Shown here piece after piece: positions 1 to 6,631 of a DNA stretch of 32,836 nt. The notes under the pieces are model-generated. The model searched no databases, was not told where the DNA came from, and worked only from the letters and a program-made list of their open reading frames with translations. Within the stretch, counting starts at the first letter, position 1; each line of letters opens with the position of its first letter. This DNA comes from Candidatus Poseidoniaceae archaeon. GTDB lineage: Archaea; Thermoplasmatota; Poseidoniia; Poseidoniales; Poseidoniaceae. The stretch lies in contig JAOMOG010000017.1 of NCBI GenBank assembly GCA_028353405.1, forward strand, positions 1-32,836. The letters run 5' to 3'. A program made the translations under genes and the position numbers.

Positions 1-10
1 CAATTGTAGA

Positions 11-271
11 TTGACCAAGAAACCCGATCAGGTTTTAGGTGCAATTCACTACTTAAGAGAAGTTGAATCATTGAACGATGCACCTCCGAGAATAATAAAT
101 GGGTTATTTGAAGACGCTGGCTTTGAACCGCCAGGGAATTTGTCTCTTTACCTAAATAGGCTAAGAGAACGTGGTTTCTTAGAAATTCCAGAAAAAACAG
201 AAGATAAGAATAGATTTGCTATTTTAACTACTGAAGGCAGAGAACACTTGAACAAACGATCATCCAATTGA
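11..271 (+). CDS. winged-helix-like small protein, 5' end uncertain
   Basis: An 86-residue reading frame starting at a TTG and ending in TGA. The frame is also open leftward to the window edge, so the true start may lie outside and this may be the C-terminal part of a longer protein. Helical segments are followed by a pattern typical of a winged helix: a recognition-helix-like stretch (LSLYLNRLRERGFL), then a short beta-wing (DKNRFAILTTEGREHL). The ending resembles the 'LT..G...L' tail of MarR/PadR-like domains. The pentapeptide-repeat gene starts 9 nt downstream on the same strand, so the two are probably co-transcribed. DNA binding is inferred from the fold-like pattern only, and no target is known. 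Confidence 0.6.
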   Translation: MTKKPDQVLGAIHYLREVESLNDAPPRIINGLFEDAGFEPPGNLSLYLNRLRERGFLEIPEKTEDKNRFAILTTEGREHLNKRSSN

Positions 272-280
272 GGCTTTAGC

Positions 281-721
281 ATGGTTATGTCTGGTGGTGG
301 AAACACGGACTCAAACGACCCTGATAAGGAGGCTGAAGTCTTAGACTGGTCATACCAAAATCATGCAGATGGCTTGTTACGCGGTGGAAAGCATTGTGGT
401 TCAAGTTTCAAAAGAGCGATTTTAGATAATGCTGATTTAACTGAAGGCGATTTTACTAATTGTGATTTCAGTAAGGCCTCAATGGTTGGAGCCGACCTAA
501 TGAAATCGGCTTTTGATGGGGCTGATTTTAGAAATGCCGACCTACGTAAAGCACGCTTAAATTTATCCAATTTTCGCAATTGCAAAATGAGTGGAGCCGA
601 CCTCAGAGGAATACGAGGAAGGTATGCGATTTGGCAGGGTTCTGATTGGTGGAATGCTAAATTAAATGAAGACTTAGAGAAGGTTTTAGCAAAAAAATGG
701 CCTCGACCAAAGAGTGAATAG
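281..721 (+). CDS. pentapeptide-repeat protein
   Basis: A 146-residue protein. Residues about 40-115 consist of A(D/N)LXX-type pentapeptides (for example ADLTE, ADLMK, ADFRN, ADLRK, ADLRG), which fold as a right-handed quadrilateral beta-helix. The N-terminus is short and polar (Gly/Asp/Asn-rich), and the C-terminus is a basic helix ending in PRPKSE. There is no signal peptide or membrane segment, so it is probably cytosolic. Some family members bind DNA gyrase as DNA mimics, but most have no known role and nothing here decides between them. A second Met lies two codons in (287) and could be the start. The stop is 3 nt from the convergent stop of the membrane protein gene on the other strand. 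Confidence 0.85.
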   Translation: MVMSGGGNTDSNDPDKEAEVLDWSYQNHADGLLRGGKHCGSSFKRAILDNADLTEGDFTNCDFSKASMVGADLMKSAFDGADFRNADLRKARLNLSNFRNCKMSGADLRGIRGRYAIWQGSDWWNAKLNEDLEKVLAKKWPRPKSE

Positions 722-724
722 TTT

Positions 725-1375
725 TCATTCTTGCTCTTGGATTAAAGCTACTTTGTCTTCTCCGTACAAAGCCATTCTTGCTGCAACATTGAATAGTGGC
801 ATTACTGCTAATGCGATACATGCAGCCATACAAACACCACACAGATACATCATTAATTCATATGCAAATGAGAGTGGTCCATGCAATGTTTCCATCGCTG
901 CTTGATTTAATTGGTAACTTCCTGCAACTCCGCCGAGGAAACCGATCGATGCTCCTGATATTGACAACTTAGCGCCAAGGGGGTTTAATTTGAACAATAA
1001 TGGTGCGCCAATAAAAATCAAAACCGCCGCTAATCCTAGTCCGGAGGCACGTAATAGATATCCGCCTGAATCTCTTCCAGCATCATGAAACTCTTGGTAC
1101 TCTTCAATGGATAATTTTTCTCCGCCTTGTGAGTTCAAGGTGACAAGAATCTCTTCGACTTCAGCATCGCTTAGATCTTGGGCTGAATTTAATTGCCAGT
1201 CGCCATATGCTTGACCTGCGATTAGTATTGCACCTATTATCAACAAAATTGCAACCGTTTGCGGCCCTTTTTTATCTGCTCTAACCGCTAAAATATCAGA
1301 GGGGTATTGTGGTTCTTCGGGGATGGAATCTTCCTTCCCCATCATAATAGAAATACCTAATTCATCACCCATCAT
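725..1375 (-). CDS. four-helix integral membrane protein, unknown function
   Basis: A 216-residue protein with an acidic cytosolic-like N-terminus and hydrophobic segments near residues 40-57, 106-128, 133-153 and 172-196. The roughly 45-residue polar loop between the first two segments is rich in Glu and Asp. I recognise no family motif. Its ATG overlaps the stop of the upstream thioesterase gene (ATGA, 4 nt), so the two are translationally coupled and one operon. A second ATG directly follows the first. Confidence 0.75.
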   Translation of the reverse strand: MMGDELGISIMMGKEDSIPEEPQYPSDILAVRADKKGPQTVAILLIIGAILIAGQAYGDWQLNSAQDLSDAEVEEILVTLNSQGGEKLSIEEYQEFHDAGRDSGGYLLRASGLGLAAVLIFIGAPLLFKLNPLGAKLSISGASIGFLGGVAGSYQLNQAAMETLHGPLSFAYELMMYLCGVCMAACIALAVMPLFNVAARMALYGEDKVALIQEQE

Positions 1376-1791
1376 ATCTCCTCACTGAGATGTTTTTGTA
1401 AGCCTGCCTGCAAGTATTGTGGAATTATTTGTGAGGTTAATGAATCTATATCAACGCAAACTGTTACTTGTTTACTAGTCCATAACAAATCACCATTTTG
1501 GTTATGAAATAAATAATTCCAAGTCAGGGATTTTGTTCCAATATTATCTATCCAAATAGTTGCTGTGATCTCATCTCCAAATCTCATTGGTGCAGTAAAA
1601 TCAGATTCTACGTGAACTACTGTAAATCCAATCCTATTGTTATTGATTAAATCAGAATAACTAATTCCGCACATTTCCAACCAACATTGCTCAAAGAATT
1701 TATGCGATAAATCATAGATTCTCGGATAATAAGCAATATTTGCTCCATCGATCATCGAATAGTCAACTGGTCTGGAGAAGGTTACCGCCAT
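1372..1791 (-). CDS. acyl-CoA thioesterase, 4HBT (hotdog) family
   Basis: About 139 residues from the chosen ATG. The N-terminal pattern D-G-A-N-I-A-Y-Y-P-R-I-Y-D matches the 4-hydroxybenzoyl-CoA thioesterase type D..G.v.y..Y..., where the Asp and the start of the long helix form the active site. It is followed by the expected alternating strands (FTVVHVESDFTAPMRFGDEITATIWI). Family members hydrolyse acyl-CoA thioesters as dimers or tetramers in the cytosol; the substrate cannot be read from sequence. The frame extends upstream to a TTG at 1842, but a stop lies directly before that TTG and family proteins begin near the ATG at 1791, so 1791 is preferred. It overlaps the downstream membrane protein gene by 4 nt. 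Confidence 0.8.
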   Translation of the reverse strand: MAVTFSRPVDYSMIDGANIAYYPRIYDLSHKFFEQCWLEMCGISYSDLINNNRIGFTVVHVESDFTAPMRFGDEITATIWIDNIGTKSLTWNYLFHNQNGDLLWTSKQVTVCVDIDSLTSQIIPQYLQAGLQKHLSEEI

Positions 1792-1872
1792 ATCCCGCCC
1801 ACAGAGCGATGTAAAAAGAACTCTCGGTTTGAATTTTATCAATTAGATTGCCCATCCCTAACAATTCCGTCG

Positions 1873-1881
1873 TTATTAAAA
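1873..1881 (+). promoter_or_regulatory. TATA-like box of the tRNA-Arg gene
   Basis: An A/T-only stretch, TTATTAAAA, lies about 33 nt before the first base of the tRNA. This fits an archaeal TATA box with transcription starting a few bases upstream of the mature tRNA. The surrounding sequence is GC-rich, so the box stands out. Confidence 0.45.
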
Positions 1882-1909
1882 AGGAGTCGCGGGTGGCTCG
1901 GATTACCAA

Positions 1910-1983
1910 GGCCCCATAGTGTAGCTTGGATATCACAGTGGCTTGCGGAGCCACGAACCCGTGTTCGAATCGCGGTGGGGCCG
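1910..1983 (+). tRNA. tRNA-Arg (anticodon GCG)
   Basis: The cloverleaf folds completely by eye. The acceptor stem GGCCCCA pairs with TGGGGCC (1976-1982) and 1983 is the discriminator G. The D arm begins at 1919. The anticodon stem GTGGC/GCCAC encloses the loop TTGCGGA, with anticodon GCG at 1945-1947 reading CGC. The variable loop is 4 nt, and the T arm CCGTG/CGCGG encloses TTCGAAT. There is no intron and CCA is not encoded. It lies on the plus strand between two minus-strand genes. An alternative register giving tRNA-His was considered, but the loop shows GCG, not GTG. Confidence 0.95.
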
Positions 1984-2004
1984 CTCAAATAATGCTATTT
2001 GACT

Positions 2005-2937
2005 TCAAGCGGAAGCAAGTTTAGCGATTTTTCTGTCTAGTTGCACAAATGTTTGATGAAATGATTCTGGATGGTGTAGGTGTCCTTGGTCTTCTTCATC
2101 AAGGTTTTCCGTATGAATTTGAGTCGCAAGAGGTTTGTAATATTGCCCCACAATTCTACGTACCAGTGGGAATGAACTCCATTCGTCTTCAATTAATGAT
2201 TTAGGAAATTCTGAGATTAAAGCTGCGGCGTCAAGGAGATTGCCAAAACGGTAACTAGATGGAAGTTGGCGTGTATCTTCGGAAATTAACTGCCAATTCT
2301 TTTGACGAGGCTTTTTCATCTCTAATGTGAATCCATAGACAAGCGGATTACCAAAGCCGATACGCCAAATGAATCCATTTGTTCCAGCCAAATTTAGATA
2401 CCCTCTTTTGATATCCATTGTTGCTCCGTGAGTGTCTTGAAGATACTTTACCAGAGGTTCGGTCAAGGGACTGAGAGTAAGCCCGTAAGTTTGTATTAGC
2501 GCATCGCGCAGCGGACTCATGTTTGGTTTAGTCCAAGTGGCTAAATCATTTGAGAGGCCTAAAAGATAGGATGCGATTATATCTCCAGAGGGGATTTCAT
2601 CTGATGCATCGACTTGGATACAGGCTCTACTTTCGTTGCTGACAAAGTGGTCCTTGGGATGTACTTCTACTGTGTCAAAGCCTGAATCGCTGTTAGAGAA
2701 TGGTGATTTCATCCTATTCAATATGGGTTCAATTGGAACACAATATGTGGCAAGGTCTCCGCGTATAACGATATTCTCTTTACCCATCAGCATTCTTTTT
2801 GGGTTATTAGAAATTATTTGCATCAATAGTTCGATTGCTTTACCATTTGCTGAAATTATTTCATCGAGAGATTGTTTCAACTCATTCAATCTCTTACTCT
2901 GCATTTTCCTGTTAATATCTGCAATATTTTCATCCAT
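2005..2937 (-). CDS. hypothetical cytosolic protein, about 310 residues
   Basis: I do not recognise this protein. It starts with a helical, probably coiled-coil region (residues about 1-45, Lys/Glu/Gln-rich with regular Leu/Ile). A mixed alpha/beta body follows, with the motifs RIGFGNPLVYGF and FPLVRRIVGQYYKP. It has no signal peptide, membrane helix or Cys cluster. The ATG at 2937 is preferred over the TTG three bases upstream because a good TATA box (2960-2967) is centred 26-27 nt before it, the spacing expected of a leaderless transcript. It sits between the tRNA-Arg and a HAD phosphatase gene, which gives no clear functional hint. Confidence 0.75.
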   Translation of the reverse strand: MDENIADINRKMQSKRLNELKQSLDEIISANGKAIELLMQIISNNPKRMLMGKENIVIRGDLATYCVPIEPILNRMKSPFSNSDSGFDTVEVHPKDHFVSNESRACIQVDASDEIPSGDIIASYLLGLSNDLATWTKPNMSPLRDALIQTYGLTLSPLTEPLVKYLQDTHGATMDIKRGYLNLAGTNGFIWRIGFGNPLVYGFTLEMKKPRQKNWQLISEDTRQLPSSYRFGNLLDAAALISEFPKSLIEDEWSSFPLVRRIVGQYYKPLATQIHTENLDEEDQGHLHHPESFHQTFVQLDRKIAKLASA

Positions 2938-2959
2938 CAACCTATCTTTAATTCAACTT

Positions 2960-2967
2960 ACTATAAA
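2960..2967 (-). promoter_or_regulatory. TATA box, leaderless promoter
   Basis: TTTATAGT on the minus strand, centred 26.5 nt from the ATG at 2937. The same spacing is seen before the genes starting at 9983 and 15304. It implies that transcription begins at or within a base or two of the start codon. Confidence 0.6.
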
Positions 2968-2987
2968 GGTGAGATAGAGATAGTCAA

Positions 2988-3680
2988 TCAAACCTTCCAA
3001 GAATAAATGGTCCACTCCTTCTGCTCGGCTAATTTACGCAGAGGCTTTTCGGGATTGATCGCTACTGGATTTCCGCACAGTTTCATAAACCAAGAATCTG
3101 CTAAAGTATTTCCATAAGCCCAGCACTGTGAAAGGTCATGATCGTTTTGTTGGGCATCCTTTTCGACTATCGGAACCTTGCCCTTTCTTCTTGGAACCGA
3201 CCAACCCTTTTCTGAACCTGATAGTCGACCTTGGCGATTCTCTGGACCACAGCCATATACGCAATCCATTGCTAATTCGTTGGCCATCGCCTCCGCCATT
3301 GGCAGGACTGTTGCAGTAACAAGAACCAACCTATGCCCCTGCTCTCGATGCCAATCCAGCCTTTGCCTTGCTTGAGGAGAAACACATTGTGATAATTTGG
3401 TGGCAACTAATTCCAATGAGATTTCATCAAGGCTTTCCCAACTAGCCATGGTAAAATGTCCTCGATTTCTTGCAGAATCATAAACAGATTTTCCAGTCAC
3501 TAAGGAGCCGATGAACCTTAGACTCCAAGCACCAATTGACAATGGTATTCGCCAAGGTCTTCGTTTGGATAAAGTAGACGCCAAACTCTTCTCACTTGAA
3601 GCATCTAACAATGTGCCATCAAGGTCGAAGTAGGCCGCAACCTGCTTACTCATATCATGGGCTGGCAATCCGACATACAT
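2988..3680 (-). CDS. HAD superfamily (subfamily IB) phosphatase
   Basis: A 230-residue protein. HAD motif I is FDLDGTLL with nucleophile Asp19 and acid/base Asp21. Motif II is the Thr pair in LVTAT (about 122-124). The motif III Lys lies near 166-174, and motif IV is AYGNTLADSWF with Asp195. An all-helical cap follows motif I, as in phosphoserine phosphatase-like (subfamily IB) enzymes. The G-N-T/S-x-x-D form of motif IV is common in the IB group related to CicA and SerB. It removes phosphate from a small, unidentified metabolite in the cytosol. The start at 3680 has a weak TATA-like stretch about 27 nt upstream. The ATG at 3653, ten codons in and just before the first strand, is a reasonable alternative. 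Confidence 0.85.
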   Translation of the reverse strand: MYVGLPAHDMSKQVAAYFDLDGTLLDASSEKSLASTLSKRRPWRIPLSIGAWSLRFIGSLVTGKSVYDSARNRGHFTMASWESLDEISLELVATKLSQCVSPQARQRLDWHREQGHRLVLVTATVLPMAEAMANELAMDCVYGCGPENRQGRLSGSEKGWSVPRRKGKVPIVEKDAQQNDHDLSQCWAYGNTLADSWFMKLCGNPVAINPEKPLRKLAEQKEWTIYSWKV

Positions 3681-3718
3681 GAGGCCATGCCCCGTCCAGA
3701 TGACAAAAATACCAATTA

Positions 3719-4009
3719 TTACAGATTATTATCTCTTGGTTCAGCTTCACAGCCGATTTCCCCATAGACTCTTCGCCCTGCTCTATGATCTTGCCACCAA
3801 ACTAAAGATTTTGCAAGGTGTCTTGGAATAAAGAAACCAACTTTCCTTGGAGTTAGCCCGTGATTACGCATTGCTCTATCATGTTGTAAACAAGCAACTA
3901 TGGATTGGGCTGAACAACCTGGATTGGCTGTTACAAAATTCATGATTTCAATCTTTAATCTATCAAAGCGAGCCTTCTTCTGACTTCCTTTACCCTCTCT
4001 TCTTGGCAT
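3719..4009 (-). CDS. small winged-helix DNA-binding-like protein
   Basis: About 96 residues from the ATG at 4009. The frame extends to a TTG at 4039, which cannot be excluded. The N-terminus is strongly basic (PRREGKGSQKKAR). The core has a helix ending in NFVTANPG, then CSAQSIVACL, then a likely recognition helix (LTPRKVGFFIPRHLAKSL) and a short beta-wing (VWWQDHRAGRRVYGE). This is the order of a winged helix. The function is inferred from the pattern only. A 15-bp palindrome (4046-4060) lies just upstream, which would fit autoregulation. Confidence 0.7.
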   Translation of the reverse strand: MPRREGKGSQKKARFDRLKIEIMNFVTANPGCSAQSIVACLQHDRAMRNHGLTPRKVGFFIPRHLAKSLVWWQDHRAGRRVYGEIGCEAEPRDNNL

Positions 4010-4045
4010 AGGCTGAAATTTGGCTCCTACCCTTATCAAAGAAAT

Positions 4046-4060
4046 GATGGGAATCCCATC
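4046..4060. promoter_or_regulatory. perfect 15-bp palindrome, candidate operator
   Basis: GATGGGA-A-TCCCATC, with seven-base arms and a central A. It lies in the short gap between the stop at 4081 and the start of the winged-helix gene (4009 or 4039). The position suits an operator for a dimeric regulator, possibly the adjacent gene's own product. This is inference. Confidence 0.4.
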
Positions 4061-4080
4061 TAAATCAACCCAAACAAACC

Positions 4081-4443
4081 TTATTCAAAGGTTACTGGTT
4101 GTTGTGTCTTCCAATTTGCAGTTGCTAATTTCTTTGCTTTACCATCTGCAATTATTGGGTGTATGTCCTTCAGTCTACCGTGCATACCGTGGACTTGGAA
4201 TTTGACTCGCAATTCTGCTGATCTGTCGCGTTGTACTGCTTCAAGTTGCTCACCATCTAATTCAATGGATGCTAGTGCTGCACCAGTTTCTTTGCTGCTC
4301 ACAGTGAAGGTGTTTCCTGCAACGGATAGTGTTGGTTGGAACTGCCAATCGTCTGGATGGTGCATCCAAACCGAAAGGTCAACTGACAGTGAGTCTCGGA
4401 TGTTAACGCGACTGATTTCTACTGTGTCTACCATGTTGACCAT
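4081..4443 (-). CDS. hypothetical protein, beta-rich, about 120 residues
   Basis: I do not recognise this gene. From the ATG at 4443 it encodes about 120 residues with predominantly beta-like alternation (NTFTVSSKETGAALASIELDG, ELRVKFQVHGMHG) and no signal peptide or membrane segment. A later ATG at 4434 and an upstream TTG at 4467 are alternative starts. A weak box (GGTATTGA) lies 24-25 nt before 4443 and favours that start. It is followed on the same strand by the small winged-helix gene after a gap that holds the palindrome. Confidence 0.65.
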   Translation of the reverse strand: MVNMVDTVEISRVNIRDSLSVDLSVWMHHPDDWQFQPTLSVAGNTFTVSSKETGAALASIELDGEQLEAVQRDRSAELRVKFQVHGMHGRLKDIHPIIADGKAKKLATANWKTQQPVTFE

Positions 4444-4495
4444 TCCTTCGCAGTGGGTGCTACTCAATACCTTTTTCTGTGAACCACTTTGTTAT

Positions 4496-5680
4496 CTAAT
4501 AAGCAATTTCTACTAATTTCGGAATCAGAACAATGATTTTAATTGTTAATTGCCAATCATTCCCAGGGTCTGGGTCTGGTAACCCTTCAATCAATGGATC
4601 CGGTTCTGCTTGTTGGGCAATGACCGTCAAAGTCCAGTTACCTTGGCCTTTTCTTGCACCTGATTGCGAAAGTAATATCTCTAATAATTGCTCTTTTGAA
4701 TCGGCTTCTATTGTCCCATTCTCGCCAAGAGGATTTATGTCTTCACCTTCAATCATTGCTGAAGTGGATTCATTATTTGTCAGATTTCCCCCCTCGGTAT
4801 TTGCACTCTTACGATATCCATCATCTGTTATTGCTAATATCAAAGTAAAATTATCTTGAGGTGCGACCAAATCAGGATCTAACTCAAGGAGTGCCTCAAA
4901 TGAAAGAATTCTGCCATCATCACCAGGCGTAATATTGCCTTGCCATTCCCCTCCCTGCTCAAGATATTCCTCCCAACTATATTCTATTTCTTGGGTCATC
5001 CAAGTCACTTCAAATCTTCTTGTTGTAATTTCAAGAGTAAATATTTCTGTTACTGACGCACCCTGCATATCGGTGATTGTTAAACTACAGGAAATATTTC
5101 CAGACTTATTTGTTGGAGCTAGGACTGTGGCTTCACTAGCATCGATATCGTTGCGAGTATTTGTGTCTCCATCACTATCATTGTTCAAATTTAAATCCCA
5201 TGCAAAGTCAAGTTCTCCCCCTTCGGGGTCAATACTATTGCTAGCATCAAGGAATACACTATCCCCTGCCCTAATTACTTCCGGAATTGAGAGATTCGCC
5301 TTTGGTGCGCCATTGACGCTGATTGTTGCGGTGGAGTCATCTTCTCCGCCTTGGTCGTTGATGACGGTTAGACGGACCGTGTAAACACCGAATACCGGAT
5401 ATGCATGTGATGTAAACCCAACAACTGTTTCTACTAAATTGCCATCACCGAAATCCCACTTGTAGTTGGTGATGAGCCCTTCGACTGGAGAGGAGTCTCT
5501 TGCATCAAAGGTTACCATTTCGCCTTCTTGGATTTGCAGTGGGTAGGCTTGCAGGCTTGCTCTTGGATCAACTGTTGAATCAAGAGCATTGATGCATCCG
5601 GATAATCCTGAAGTCAATATCATCAAGGCTGTTAGAACTAGTAAAGATGGGGCCCCCCTCATCTTTTTCGCCACCAACAT
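4496..5680 (-). CDS. PKD-domain secreted lipoprotein
   Basis: A 394-residue protein. The N-terminus has basic residues, a hydrophobic stretch (about 12-25) and a lipobox LSGC with Cys29, predicting export and lipid attachment outside the membrane. Residues about 41-122 form a PKD domain with the diagnostic WDFGDG (75-80) and the YTVRLTV strand. A second PKD-like domain follows (about 127-215; DASNSIDPEGG, FAWDLN). The remaining roughly 180 residues are beta-rich with several N-X-S/T sequons and no recognised domain. The ATG at 5680 is the only start before the signal peptide apart from Met7. The likely ribosome-binding sequence and the A of this ATG lie in a hairpin (5680-5696). Confidence 0.85.
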   Translation of the reverse strand: MLVAKKMRGAPSLLVLTALMILTSGLSGCINALDSTVDPRASLQAYPLQIQEGEMVTFDARDSSPVEGLITNYKWDFGDGNLVETVVGFTSHAYPVFGVYTVRLTVINDQGGEDDSTATISVNGAPKANLSIPEVIRAGDSVFLDASNSIDPEGGELDFAWDLNLNNDSDGDTNTRNDIDASEATVLAPTNKSGNISCSLTITDMQGASVTEIFTLEITTRRFEVTWMTQEIEYSWEEYLEQGGEWQGNITPGDDGRILSFEALLELDPDLVAPQDNFTLILAITDDGYRKSANTEGGNLTNNESTSAMIEGEDINPLGENGTIEADSKEQLLEILLSQSGARKGQGNWTLTVIAQQAEPDPLIEGLPDPDPGNDWQLTIKIIVLIPKLVEIAY

Positions 5681-5696
5681 AACCCCTTCGGGGTTA
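5680..5696 (-). promoter_or_regulatory. hairpin that covers the start region of the lipoprotein gene
   Basis: On the minus strand TAACCCC-GAA-GGGGTTA forms a 7-bp stem with a three-base loop. The last A of the stem is the first base of the start codon, and the GGGG run that could pair with 16S rRNA is inside the stem. AT-rich boxes at 5733-5748 would give a leader of about 30-40 nt, so the hairpin would be in the mRNA. A role in limiting translation is inference. Confidence 0.45.
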
Positions 5697-5812
5697 GTTC
5701 TTGTTTCTAATGCTGTTGGGTATGAGTGTAGTAATATTATGATTATAACTTCAAAATAGATTAGTCAAAGTAAGGACATTGGTTAAGAAGCCTCGGTGAC
5801 AGGTTTGATGGT

Positions 5813-6631
5813 ATGGCGCAAGACTTACTCAGTGGTGAGCGGGTTTTGGCATTTGATTTGGAGACCACTGGCATCTCAACTAATAATGATAGAATTGTTC
5901 AATTGGCATTGATAGGAGTTGATGTTGATGAGCTGCCAATTCATTTTGAAACCTTGGTCAATCCAAGAATACCAATTCCCTATGGCGCGACTAATGTTCA
6001 TGGCATTTATGATTCAGATGTTAAAGGAGAAGGGGACTTTTCAACTATAGCTGATAAAGCATTTGAATTGATAGAGGGTTCTGTTATCATTGGCCACAAT
6101 GCTAGAAATTTCGATATGAAATTAATTAATTCAGAATTTCTGCGCTTAGGAAAATTGCCCCCGAAGCCAAAGGTTGTTTTGGATACTCTTGAGGTTGTTA
6201 GGAGACTAAAACTTGCCCGGCCTCATAATTTAGGAGCACTCTGCAAACGTTATGGAATATCATTAGAAAACGCTCACACCGCCGCTGCTGATGCTGCTGC
6301 TGCAATGTTGTTATTTTGGCGACTTACCGTCGATCACCCCTCTTCGTTTAGAAGGAGTATTACCGAAGTTGAACGCTGGTTAGTCAATGGAGAAATAAAA
6401 TCTGATGCTTCTGTTATTGGACGGGGAATCGATGATTTAGGTTTAGTAGATCCACAAGGAAGAATAAGAAAAGATGGTGAACAATATGTCGTTGCTTTCG
6501 GAAGACATAAGGGTAAAGAAATCAGTCAAATCATCAGCGAAGACCCTGGTTATCTAAATTGGTTATTATCTCCAAAGGGAATCGAAGATGATGCCACGAG
6601 AGAATTGATTAGAAATCAATATTCTCTATGA
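5813..6631 (+). CDS. DEDDh 3'-5' exonuclease (DnaQ-like) with DUF3820-like C-terminal domain
   Basis: A 272-residue protein. Residues about 9-170 carry the full DEDDh exonuclease set: Asp15 and Glu17 in FDLETTG, Asp101 in HNARNFD, then His155 and Asp160 in HTAAADA. Two metal ions would be bound by these acids. This is the fold of DNA polymerase III epsilon, which removes 3'-terminal nucleotides. Residues about 225-255 (AFGRHKGKEI ... PGYLNWLL) match the pattern of the small DUF3820 domain often found behind DnaQ-like nucleases. A role in DNA repair or turnover is inferred. Its last 16 nt overlap the 3' end of the Fe-S nuclease gene on the other strand. A weak TTAAGAAG lies about 26 nt before the ATG. 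Confidence 0.9.
   Translation: MAQDLLSGERVLAFDLETTGISTNNDRIVQLALIGVDVDELPIHFETLVNPRIPIPYGATNVHGIYDSDVKGEGDFSTIADKAFELIEGSVIIGHNARNFDMKLINSEFLRLGKLPPKPKVVLDTLEVVRRLKLARPHNLGALCKRYGISLENAHTAAADAAAAMLLFWRLTVDHPSSFRRSITEVERWLVNGEIKSDASVIGRGIDDLGLVDPQGRIRKDGEQYVVAFGRHKGKEISQIISEDPGYLNWLLSPKGIEDDATRELIRNQYSL

Noticed and set aside
361-585. Minus-strand frame opposite the pentapeptide gene
   Set aside because: It is a mirror of the repeat coding on the plus strand; the protein has no independent pattern.
1910-1983. tRNA as an integration site, or as tRNA-His
   Set aside because: No second copy of its 3' end and no integrase nearby. The anticodon loop TTGCGGA reads GCG (Arg), and pairing of 1910-1916 with 1976-1982 is perfect.
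2988-3680. HAD motif IV with Asn in place of the first Asp as a dead enzyme
   Set aside because: G-N-S/T-x-x-D is a normal form in many subfamily IB phosphatases and the nucleophile pair is intact.
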